DNA from: Candidatus Sumerlaeota bacterium
Lineage (GTDB): Bacteria; Sumerlaeota; Sumerlaeia; SLMS01
DNA length: 5,205 nt
Reading direction: 5' to 3'
NCBI GenBank assembly: GCA_020850785.1
Contig: JADZDZ010000333.1
Span: forward strand, 1 to 5,205
Shown here piece after piece: positions 1 to 5,205 of this stretch. A program made the position numbers and the translations under genes. Below the pieces are notes generated by a model. That model was not told the DNA's origin and made no database searches. It saw only the letters and a list, made by a program, of their open reading frames with translations. Within the stretch, counting starts at the first letter, position 1; every line of letters starts with the position of its first letter.

Positions 1-1139
1 CCCATCGCCGCGAGAACCGAAGCCAGAATTGATGCAAGAAGCAGCCAGCGCGCAGGCACGCGGAACATGTTGAACGGTGGCAAATGGAACAGGCTGGCAT
101 TTATTGGCAAATATTGACCGAACGCCAGCAATACGCAAACCGCGATGGAAGACGTATAGACAATAGCAGTGATAACCCGCCTTCTGCGGCGAAACGGTTT
201 CATCCCCACCAACAGAAGCCCCATCAGCGCGAGCATCCAGCCTATCAGCGGAATTGTCACGATCGTCTCACCGGGATAGCTGACGCCGCCTTCCATCCCC
301 AACGCGCGCGGAATCAGGAACGTAATTGCCTGACGCGGTGGAAGGCTCCCGATCTGCCAACTTTCCAGCGTCATGTGAACGCGCGGCGTTTGCGGAACGT
401 GCTGCATCGTGGTCATGATCTGCACCGCCATCAGGGCAAAACCCGCCAAGCCACCTGCCGCCAGCAGCGCCGTCGCAGCCGCGAACCTTCGCGTGCGACG
501 CAGGTTCGCGAGCCAGTCAATTGCGATCCAGAGCACCGTGAAGAACGTGACCTGCATGTAGCCCGCAGCGATTTGCAACGCGAGCGCCAACGCCAGCAGC
601 GCCGCCCGTGCGAACGAAGGACGTTGCATCACCCGCAGCGCCGCAAGTGCCACCCACGGTGCCAGCATCGCCGCTTCGCGCATGGCAATGTGTCCCGAAT
701 GCAGCACCATGAAGGTGTTTGCCACAAAGAGCAGGCCGCCGATGAAACCCACAAACGTGACGATGCGGCGCGCGCGCAGATAGTGCAACATGCCCATCCC
801 ACCGACCACGGTGTGAAAGACCTGCAACCAACTCGCCAGTTGCGGGGGGAAAATCGCATACCACCAGTTCGGCGGATACAGCACCCCCACGTAGGCCAAC
901 GAAAACAGCGGCATTCCGCCGAAGACATTTCTGGTGAAGAACGGAAAGTGTCCCGCTGCGATCTGGCGCCCCGCTTCAACGCGCCAGGGAATGTACTCGG
1001 ACATCCCCTCATCCCAGGTAAACCCACCGTTGAAGACACCACGTGTTGTTGCCAGCGCAAACACCGCATACGCCACGGCCATCATCAGCAGATGAAGGCT
1101 CGCTTTCCATCGCGCTGTTCTAACTTCTTCCGGTATCAC
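1..1139 (-). CDS. YfhO-like / GT-C-type polytopic membrane protein, 3' end outside window
   Basis: I translated this frame by hand: it is open for 379 codons down to base 1, so the C-terminus is missing. The product is very hydrophobic with many membrane segments, the first at about residues 14-32 after a basic stretch (RTARWK). A first outer loop carries W42-D43-E44, then G-H-F-P (63-66) and N-V-F-G-G-M-P-L (71-78), followed by YPPNWWY (88-94). Near the visible end is PPFNMFRVPARW (354-365). Bacterial YfhO-like membrane proteins and GT-C glycosyltransferases commonly share this layout: an acidic pair in the first loop, a 'G.P.. N..fGG.P' stretch and a late 'P.f..fRvPaR' motif. They are thought to move sugars from lipid-linked donors on the outer face of the inner membrane. 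Family proteins are often 600-850 residues, so about half is probably absent. The start is uncertain: GTG at 1139 keeps the basic residues before the first membrane helix, while ATG at 1085 or 1082 would begin inside it. Neither has a good Shine-Dalgarno. It lies beyond a terminator, so it is probably transcribed separately. Substrate unknown. Confidence 0.72.
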   Translation of the reverse strand, partial: MIPEEVRTARWKASLHLLMMAVAYAVFALATTRGVFNGGFTWDEGMSEYIPWRVEAGRQIAAGHFPFFTRNVFGGMPLFSLAYVGVLYPPNWWYAIFPPQLASWLQVFHTVVGGMGMLHYLRARRIVTFVGFIGGLLFVANTFMVLHSGHIAMREAAMLAPWVALAALRVMQRPSFARAALLALALALQIAAGYMQVTFFTVLWIAIDWLANLRRTRRFAAATALLAAGGLAGFALMAVQIMTTMQHVPQTPRVHMTLESWQIGSLPPRQAITFLIPRALGMEGGVSYPGETIVTIPLIGWMLALMGLLLVGMKPFRRRRRVITAIVYTSSIAVCVLLAFGQYLPINASLFHLPPFNMFRVPARWLLLASILASVLAAM

Positions 1140-1190
1140 GAGGCTGAGCCTGCATCGGCGCGCGGCACGGTGGCAAAACCATCGTCGCAG

Positions 1191-1224
1191 AAAAAAGGAA
1201 GGCCGGCGGTTGTTGCCGCCGGCC
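1191..1224 (-). terminator. Rho-independent terminator closing the pilin-like gene cluster
   Basis: On the minus strand a perfect 9-bp GC-only stem (arms 1224-1216 and 1209-1201, GGCCGGCGG/CCGCCGGCC) encloses a 6-nt loop. TTCC and then six T residues (1196-1191) follow directly. The hairpin begins 27 bases after the TAA of the last pilin-like gene, the expected place for the end of that transcript. It also separates the pilin-like cluster from the membrane protein gene starting near 1139. Confidence 0.9.
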
Positions 1225-1251
1225 CCCGATCAAGCTGCCTCAATCGACTGC

Positions 1252-1947
1252 TTATTCGACTGAGCGGAAATTCGTAATGTCATCCACTTCCGTCCCGCGG
1301 TAGGGATCGGCCAACGTCGTCCGATTCGCACCGAAGGAAATCAACTGATAGGTGGAGGGATTGTAGTAGGTTTCCGCGATGAAGGGGCTGGTCGATGGAA
1401 GTTCCGTGCCGCCGCGCGCAACGTAGTCATCGGAGCGGATGTAGAGAATCGGCGTGGACCAGGCGTCAAGGAAGCTGAACTGGCCCAGAAACGTCGTCGA
1501 AAGGTTGGCCGGATCCGTCACAGGAGTGCCGTTCGGGTCGCCAATGCGGTTCTGATCCCAATCAATGTACGGCCCCTGCCAGCGCGTGCTAAGCGGAACG
1601 TAAAGATTTCCATTCAGCGAAGTGCGCAGGGACATCGTCAGGTATCCGCTGCCAATTGCGTTGCCGGCAAGGGTGAGCGCCGCCGGTGCGAAAGTGTTGC
1701 CGGAACCGGAGGGAGGAAGCTGCCCCGTATCCACCTGATACTGCGCGATGGCGATTTCCAGCGTCCGCAGTTCCGCACGCGTGCGGGCGTATCGGGCCCG
1801 TTGGATTTCCTTCGTGTAGATACCGACGGCGATGGTGGACAGAATTGCGATGATCACGACCACCACCATCAGTTCCAGCAACGTCACGGCCCTGCGCGGG
1901 GTTTTTCCCGCAGGACGACGTTGCAGATTTTTGATCACGCTTTTCAT
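1252..1947 (-). CDS. Pilin-like gene A: GspG-like pseudopilin, last of the array
   Basis: A 231-residue protein with a class III (prepilin) signal. A basic 20-residue leader ending P-R-R-A is followed by V21-T-L-L-E25, then a hydrophobic helix to about residue 44 and an amphipathic helix (about 45-72) ending in Y-Q-V-D-T-G-Q-L-P. That ending resembles the 'Y..D.G.YP' of GspG, the major type II secretion pseudopilin. The C-terminal domain has WQGPY (123-127), a degenerate DPWG block (LDAWSTPILYI, 160-170), ISFGAN (203-208) and V-D-D-I (221-224). The last resembles the end of GspG, where aspartates bind calcium. The -1 residue is Ala instead of the usual Gly, but Glu+5 is present. There is no cysteine. 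At 231 residues it is longer than typical GspG (about 140-160). It starts 60 bases after gene B stops, without an evident Shine-Dalgarno (a GAAGGG lies 16 bases upstream), and ends just before the terminator. Expected role: inner-membrane-anchored subunit of a periplasmic pseudopilus or pilus. The exact system is unknown. Confidence 0.9.
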   Translation of the reverse strand: MKSVIKNLQRRPAGKTPRRAVTLLELMVVVVIIAILSTIAVGIYTKEIQRARYARTRAELRTLEIAIAQYQVDTGQLPPSGSGNTFAPAALTLAGNAIGSGYLTMSLRTSLNGNLYVPLSTRWQGPYIDWDQNRIGDPNGTPVTDPANLSTTFLGQFSFLDAWSTPILYIRSDDYVARGGTELPSTSPFIAETYYNPSTYQLISFGANRTTLADPYRGTEVDDITNFRSVE

Positions 1948-2007
1948 AAACCGGGTATCCGTGCCCTTCGGGAAATCGTGTGGCGCGTCGTGAATGCCGT
2001 GGGTCGA

Positions 2008-2793
2008 TTAGAAGTTGCTGTAAAGCGTTTCGTTCGCCTGAATCACGGAGAACATGTAGTAAATGTCGTCGCCCTGATCCAATGGACTTGCTGACAGCCA
2101 ACTGTTGCGGCCATCGGGGCCGAAGGAGATCACCGCGAACCGGTCGAAGCGCTCCGCTTCGTCCTGCTGGATGAACATGTCATCCTGCTGAAGGTCCGGA
2201 TCGGGAAGCGCCTGCGAACCGGACGGGGCATCCTGGCTAAACAGCGGCCCGTAGTCCGAATAGATGCGGTAGGGATTTCCCCAAGGGTCCACAACCAAGT
2301 CGATGGTGATGTCGCCGGAGGAGGGATTGTTGATGACCTCGCCTTCGTAGCGGATGCGGCGCGGATTCAGGAAGGGCCCCTGCCACGCATCCACCATGCG
2401 GCGAACCCGCGCGTCGGTGCTGCTCAGCGTAAGCTGGGAGCCAACCTGATCATTCAGCTTCTGATAAACATCCACCAAGAAGTGGCTGCCGGGAGAGGTC
2501 AGGTTGTCGAAGTCGTCGCGGGAACCGACCGCGCCCACCGGCTCGCCGACGAGGCGATTGGGCACGTTGTCCAGAATGTGAATCGGGACCAGAAATCCGT
2601 GAGCGATTGCGACCGATTGTTCCGCTTCTGCAATCGAGCGAACTTCGGACTGCGCGATGGAGATGCGGGCGCGATTGAGCTGCGTCAGATACACGGGGAC
2701 CGCAAGCGTCGCGAGTAGGGAAATGATCGCCAGCACGACGAGCAGTTCCGTCAGTGTGGTGGCTCGCCTGGAACGCTTCCTGAGGGTCTTCAT
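2008..2793 (-). CDS. Pilin-like gene B: GspG-like pseudopilin
   Basis: A 261-residue protein. A very short basic leader (K-T-L-R-K-R-S-R-R-A11) precedes T12-T-L-T-E16, then a hydrophobic helix to about residue 35 and an amphipathic helix to about 65. The prepilin peptidase would cut after Ala11, not Gly; Glu+5 is kept. The periplasmic domain carries WQGPF (137-141), a canonical DPWGNPY (169-175), SFGPDG (223-228) and GDDIYYMF (241-248). The spacing fits the T2SSG-type fold with its Asp-rich, probably calcium-binding C-terminal loop. A 13-residue tail (SVIQANETLYSNF) follows the DD motif, which the neighbouring paralogues C and D lack. No cysteine is present. The ATG at 2793 has the clearest Shine-Dalgarno of the array, so B can be translated independently of gene C, 114 bases upstream. 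Likely a structural subunit of the same filament as its neighbours. Which T2SS or T4P position it takes (G, H, I, J or a minor pilin) cannot be decided. Confidence 0.9.
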   Translation of the reverse strand: MKTLRKRSRRATTLTELLVVLAIISLLATLAVPVYLTQLNRARISIAQSEVRSIAEAEQSVAIAHGFLVPIHILDNVPNRLVGEPVGAVGSRDDFDNLTSPGSHFLVDVYQKLNDQVGSQLTLSSTDARVRRMVDAWQGPFLNPRRIRYEGEVINNPSSGDITIDLVVDPWGNPYRIYSDYGPLFSQDAPSGSQALPDPDLQQDDMFIQQDEAERFDRFAVISFGPDGRNSWLSASPLDQGDDIYYMFSVIQANETLYSNF

Positions 2794-2802
2794 TGGGTCT
2801 AA

Positions 2803-2807
2803 TCCTT
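2803..2807 (-). promoter_or_regulatory. Shine-Dalgarno of pilin-like gene B
   Basis: On the minus strand AAGGA (2807-2803), within GAAAAGGATTAG, lies 9 bases before the ATG at 2793. This is good strength and spacing. It supports that start, which gives an 11-residue prepilin leader, and suggests that B is initiated independently of the upstream gene. Confidence 0.75.
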
Positions 2808-2876
2808 TTCTGGTCTTTATCTTCGTGGTCCGGGGTATTCAGTCACTCAACGCTCTGTCTAAGTGTCCTTCGCTTT

Positions 2877-2901
2877 GCCCTCATCGTCAACTCATGAGGG
2901 C
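2877..2901. repeat. Inverted repeat in the 114-bp gap between pilin-like genes C and B
   Basis: A perfect 8-bp inverted repeat (GCCCTCAT / ATGAGGGC; 2877-2884 and 2894-2901) has a 9-base spacer and overlaps a 10-bp palindrome, GAGGGCCCTC (2896-2905). It begins a few bases after the stop codon of gene C. No T-tract follows on the coding (minus) strand, so it is not a standard terminator for this operon. It could be an mRNA stem-loop that protects or processes the 3' end of the upstream message, a weak attenuator, or chance. Confidence 0.4.
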
Positions 2902-2907
2902 CCTCTT

Positions 2908-3795
2908 TTAGCGTCCGAAGACGTGGTAGAGGTCATCACCGTCGCCGAAATCGTCGCCCGCAAGGTCACCGGGGCGCTGATTCGTCGTCACAACCGCATT
3001 ACCCGCACCGGGCAGGCCGTTCGGGCCCAGCGACAGCACCACGGAACGGTCGAACACCTGCGTCGGGTAGGTCGCGCCGGGGTTGAAACCACCGTCGGTA
3101 TTCGGCACGACACCGCTTTGTTCAAGATCACCCTGCGGCTCCAGCACAAGGCCGCGACGCGTCAGGCTGCCGTAGTTGTTCCCCCAAGGATCGTCGGGAA
3201 CGCCGTCGGGATTCGGGGAAGACACCGGGTCCACGGTGTCAACGTTGCTGTCCGTCTGCCAGTTGATGTAGGGGCCAAACCAGGCAAGCGTACCATCGTA
3301 GCTGGTCTCACTGCGAACCAGACGGTCGATCACGTTTTGACGCGTGGTGTTCGCGTAAAGGCCCGTGGCGGGATCGATGAACAGGCTGTTCTGGTCAGGG
3401 AAATTGATGTAGGTCTGGGCGACCTTGTAATCCGTGAGGCCGTCCGCGCGATCCACGGGATCACCACCGCGGCCGCGGTTCCAGGAGACCCCATCACCCG
3501 TCAGCACGTCATTGAGGGCGAACAGGCGAATGTAAAAACCGGTGTCGACGCCCACGCGCTCTTCCGCCTCGCCGAGGTTCTTCAGGTCGCTCTGCGCGCG
3601 CGCCAAGCGTGCCTGCGCCGTGCGGTTTGCGACCACGGGAATCAGCACCGCCACAAGGATGCCGATGATAATGATCGCGACGAGCAACTCGATGATGGAG
3701 AAGCCCGCGCGACGGCGGCGCGAACCTGCCGCTGTCAGTCTGGATGTCCGTGGCTTAATCAGCACCGTGAATTGCCTTTCAGGAAGATTCATCAT
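2908..3795 (-). CDS. Pilin-like gene C: GspG-like pseudopilin with long basic leader
   Basis: A 295-residue protein, the longest complete one in the array. A 31-residue leader ends R-R-R-R-A-G31, followed by F32-S-I-I-E36, a canonical prepilin peptidase site (Gly-1, Phe+1, Glu+5). The hydrophobic helix runs to about residue 55 and the amphipathic helix to about 83. The domain that follows contains G-F-Y-I-R-L-F-A-L-N-D (86-96), WFGPYINW (172-179), DPWGNNY (202-208), LSLGPNGLPG (254-263) and a terminal GDGDDLYHVF (284-293). The DPWG and DD blocks are those of the GspG C-terminal domain. An Asp/Asn-rich insertion (about 97-170) makes it nearly twice the length of ordinary GspG. There is no cysteine. 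The ATG at 3795 uses the last base of gene D's TGA (TGATG), and a second ATG follows directly. No Shine-Dalgarno is evident, so translation is probably coupled to D. Role inferred: subunit of a pseudopilus or pilus, anchored in the inner membrane before assembly. Confidence 0.92.
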   Translation of the reverse strand: MMNLPERQFTVLIKPRTSRLTAAGSRRRRAGFSIIELLVAIIIIGILVAVLIPVVANRTAQARLARAQSDLKNLGEAEERVGVDTGFYIRLFALNDVLTGDGVSWNRGRGGDPVDRADGLTDYKVAQTYINFPDQNSLFIDPATGLYANTTRQNVIDRLVRSETSYDGTLAWFGPYINWQTDSNVDTVDPVSSPNPDGVPDDPWGNNYGSLTRRGLVLEPQGDLEQSGVVPNTDGGFNPGATYPTQVFDRSVVLSLGPNGLPGAGNAVVTTNQRPGDLAGDDFGDGDDLYHVFGR

Positions 3796-4550
3796 CAGAA
3801 TTTGAAGGAGTAGTCATCACCGGTGCCAAGGACGCCGGAACGACGGTCAAAATCACTATCAGGCGGAGCGGGATTCGTCGTCAGGCCGGGAAGCTGGTTC
3901 GGCCCCATGGAGTAAAGCTCGCGGCTGTTGTAGATCGTTTCCTCCGGCCCAAACAGGATGTAGGGCGATCCCCAGGGGTCCTTGGGATAACGATCCGTAT
4001 TCGTGGCCAGATTGCCGTCGATCTGGTCCGCCACGGGAACGCCGCTCGTGGGGTCGAAAATCGCGATCGGTCCCTGACGGCGGTCCGTTGTCTGGATGAA
4101 TCCGTTCAACACGTCCTGAAGGCTCATCGTGTTCTTCATCGCCACATACGGCCCCTTCCAATTGGGAACGACCGTCGAATAATAGCGCGCTGCCGGCGTG
4201 ATGACTTCATAACGGCCGGGGGTAAGGGAACTGGTGCCGGGAATCCAGCGGGCGCGGGGCGGATCGAAGCCCGGCGTCGGGGTGCTGAGGGACGTCAGGG
4301 CCGTATTCTCTGGATTGTCCAGATCGTTCAACCGGGGAAGGAAACCACCGCCCGGCATGTCCGCCTCCACAAGCAGCAACGCCTTCGTCAGGCTTTGCAA
4401 CTCATCCTGCACAGCAACCTTGCGGGCTTCTTCGGCGCGCTGGCGGAAGACCGGCAGGATCAACAGCGCGATGATAGCGATCACGCTGGCGACCATCGCG
4501 ATTTCGACGGCCGTGAAACCCCTGCGGTTGTTTCGTCTCATCACCTGCAT
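3795..4550 (-). CDS. Pilin-like gene D: GspG-like pseudopilin
   Basis: With the start at 4550 the product has 251 residues. An 11-residue leader (M-Q-V-M-R-R-N-N-R-R-G) precedes F12-T-A-V-E16, a canonical prepilin site, then a hydrophobic helix to about residue 35 and an amphipathic helix to about 63. Later blocks are WKGPY (131-135), DPWGSPY (191-197), YSMGPNQLPG (213-222) and the C-terminal GTGDDYSFKF (242-251), as in GspG-type domains. A segment G-G-F-L-P-R-L-N-D-L-D-N (68-79) parallels one in genes B and C. The frame also has ATGs at 4619 and 4577. I prefer 4550 because GGAG (4565-4562) lies 11 bases before it, the leader is then of normal length, and the start at 4619 would overlap gene E. 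Gene E stops 43 bases upstream and gene C starts on this gene's TGA, so the three are probably one transcript. No cysteine is present. The specific machine is unknown. Confidence 0.9.
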   Translation of the reverse strand: MQVMRRNNRRGFTAVEIAMVASVIAIIALLILPVFRQRAEEARKVAVQDELQSLTKALLLVEADMPGGGFLPRLNDLDNPENTALTSLSTPTPGFDPPRARWIPGTSSLTPGRYEVITPAARYYSTVVPNWKGPYVAMKNTMSLQDVLNGFIQTTDRRQGPIAIFDPTSGVPVADQIDGNLATNTDRYPKDPWGSPYILFGPEETIYNSRELYSMGPNQLPGLTTNPAPPDSDFDRRSGVLGTGDDYSFKF

Positions 4551-4561
4551 GAGCGTGCTAG

Positions 4562-4568
4562 CTCCTTT
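4562..4568 (-). promoter_or_regulatory. Shine-Dalgarno favouring the inner start of pilin-like gene D
   Basis: On the minus strand AAAGGAG (4568-4562) precedes ATG 4550 by 11 bases. The spacing is a little long but usable. It lies downstream of the alternative ATGs at 4619 and 4577, so it can serve only 4550 or the more distant ATG at 4541. This decides the proposed start of gene D. Confidence 0.6.
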
Positions 4569-4593
4569 ATTCTTCATCGCGCCGACCAATATT

Positions 4594-5205
4594 CTAGAAC
4601 TCGAAGACGATGTCGTCACTTCCTGAATCAGTAATTCCTACAACGCTGTTCACACCGTTTCCTTTTCCGTCACTCGGCAATCCGTTCACGCCGCCGGGAA
4701 AGAAGCCAATGTTGTCCGTTGCAAACTTGCGGTTCCAAATGTTGGCACGCGCCCGGTTGAATTCCGTGTCCGCCGGCCCCGTACCACCAATAAGGTACGT
4801 GTGCGTGATGTAGCCCTTCGTCGTGGGGCGATACCCCACGACCCCCTTGTAGAGGCGCAGGCCCCAGGGGCCGTCACCGGCAAGCGCCACATTTCCATCG
4901 CCGCTTCCCATCGTGCCGAAATTCGCGCGCACATCCTCACTGCCACCGGGGTAGTGATTGTTGCCATAGCTTACCACGGCATTGATGAAATTCCCTTTTT
5001 CCGCCGGCGAGGCAGCCGAGCCCTCATTCACAAACTTCAGGAAGGGGCGCGCGGGGTCCGAGCGATCAATATCCATCATGTAAACAACCCAGGGGTTGTT
5101 GTAGGGATCGGCGGGCCAGCGCAGTCCGTTGGGCGAATCCACGTTGTTCGGATTGCTGGCATCATTTCCCTGCAGTTCAGGGATCAGCATGTAGACAAAG
5201 CCACC
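4594..5205 (-). CDS. Pilin-like gene E: C-terminal part of a probable GspG-like pseudopilin
   Basis: The frame is open to the window edge: 203 residues are visible and the start lies beyond base 5205. The ATG at 5190 is internal, since G-G-F-V-Y precedes it in frame. The part that would carry the prepilin signal and helix is not visible, so membership rests on the C-terminal blocks and the context. Visible blocks are ADPYNNPWVVYM (32-43, a variant of DPWGNPY), a VVSYGNN segment (77-83), V-N-G-L-P (173-177) and a terminal G-S-D-D-I-V-F-E-F (195-203), matching gene D's GDDYSFKF. About 115 residues separate SYGNN from the DD end, against about 30 between the SLG and DD blocks of gene C. E therefore has either an inserted Gly/Asn-rich domain or its true equivalent block at 165-180. 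There is no cysteine in the visible part. It stops 43 bases before the preferred start of gene D and is probably co-transcribed. Alternative: a different Gly-rich secreted protein that merely resembles the family. Confidence 0.75.
   Translation of the reverse strand, partial: GGFVYMLIPELQGNDASNPNNVDSPNGLRWPADPYNNPWVVYMMDIDRSDPARPFLKFVNEGSAASPAEKGNFINAVVSYGNNHYPGGSEDVRANFGTMGSGDGNVALAGDGPWGLRLYKGVVGYRPTTKGYITHTYLIGGTGPADTEFNRARANIWNRKFATDNIGFFPGGVNGLPSDGKGNGVNSVVGITDSGSDDIVFEF

Noticed and set aside
480..510. 9-bp inverted repeat (CGCGAACCT / AGGTTCGCG) with 13-base spacer in the membrane protein gene
   Set aside because: It lies inside an Arg-rich coding loop with repeated CG-rich codons, lacks a T-tract and has no positional logic; probably chance.
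517..1069. Two overlapping minus-strand frames (517-864 and 629-1069)
   Set aside because: Both are out of frame with the membrane protein and give Cys/His/Arg-rich sequence of low plausibility.
1140..1190. Promoter for the membrane protein gene
   Set aside because: A TTGCCA on the minus strand resembles a -35 box, but no acceptable -10 follows at 16-18 bases, so I do not call it.
84..1277. Plus-strand open frame of 397 codons
   Set aside because: It lies opposite the membrane protein gene and overlaps the terminator. Its product is full of Arg, His, Gln and Pro with no domain pattern, as expected of an antisense frame in GC-rich DNA. The minus-strand frame gives a coherent multi-helix membrane protein.
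1589..2101. Minus-strand frame of 170 codons
   Set aside because: It overlaps the end of gene B and the start of gene A in another frame, with no signal, helix or family motif.
2863..3813. Plus-strand open frame of 316 codons
   Set aside because: It is exactly antisense to pilin-like gene C, which has a clear prepilin signal and C-terminal family blocks. The plus-strand product is Arg/His/Val-rich without recognisable features.
4551..4619. Longer N-terminus for gene D starting at 4619
   Set aside because: It would overlap gene E by 26 bases and add a Ser-rich stretch before the prepilin leader, without its own Shine-Dalgarno. The start at 4550 has one and gives a normal short leader.
1252..5205. 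Planctomycete DUF1559-type pilin-like proteins
   Set aside because: That family shows a prepilin signal but ends in a His/Asp-Gly (H-x9-DG-like) motif. These proteins instead have DPWG, S-x-G and DD blocks, which fit GspG-type domains better.

Overview
All convincing genes in this 5.2 kb window lie on the minus strand, so they read from high to low coordinates. The main content is a tandem run of at least five different genes for type II pseudopilin-like proteins (GspG-like, class III signal peptide, T2SSG-like C-terminal domain). They end at a strong intrinsic terminator. Beyond it is the 5' part of a polytopic membrane protein of the YfhO / GT-C glycosyltransferase-like type, which leaves the window at base 1.

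In transcription order: (1) pilin-like gene E, 5205-4594, with its N-terminus outside the window; (2) pilin-like gene D, 4550-3795; (3) pilin-like gene C, 3795-2908, which starts on D's stop codon (TGATG); (4) a 114-bp gap with an inverted repeat; (5) pilin-like gene B, 2793-2008, with a clear Shine-Dalgarno; (6) a 60-bp gap; (7) pilin-like gene A, 1947-1252; (8) a GC-rich hairpin plus T-tract terminator at about 1224-1191; (9) the membrane protein gene, 1139 to beyond base 1.

Genes A-D each show a basic leader, a prepilin peptidase site with Glu at +5, a hydrophobic helix and an amphipathic helix. A variable domain follows, with recurring blocks: W-x-G-P-Y/F, a DPWG-x-x-Y-like block, an S-F/L/M-G block and a terminal D-D motif. 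E keeps the later blocks. The family is therefore clear, but the proteins are strongly diverged, so they are probably distinct minor or major subunits of one filament or pseudopilus rather than recent copies. No ATPase, inner-membrane platform protein, prepilin peptidase or secretin gene is present, so the machine they belong to cannot be named.

The DNA is GC-rich. Diderm bacteria of the Planctomycetes/Verrucomicrobia/Lentisphaerae or Sumerlaeota kind often carry many GspG-like genes. That makes such an origin a reasonable but weak inference; nothing here fixes the taxonomy.
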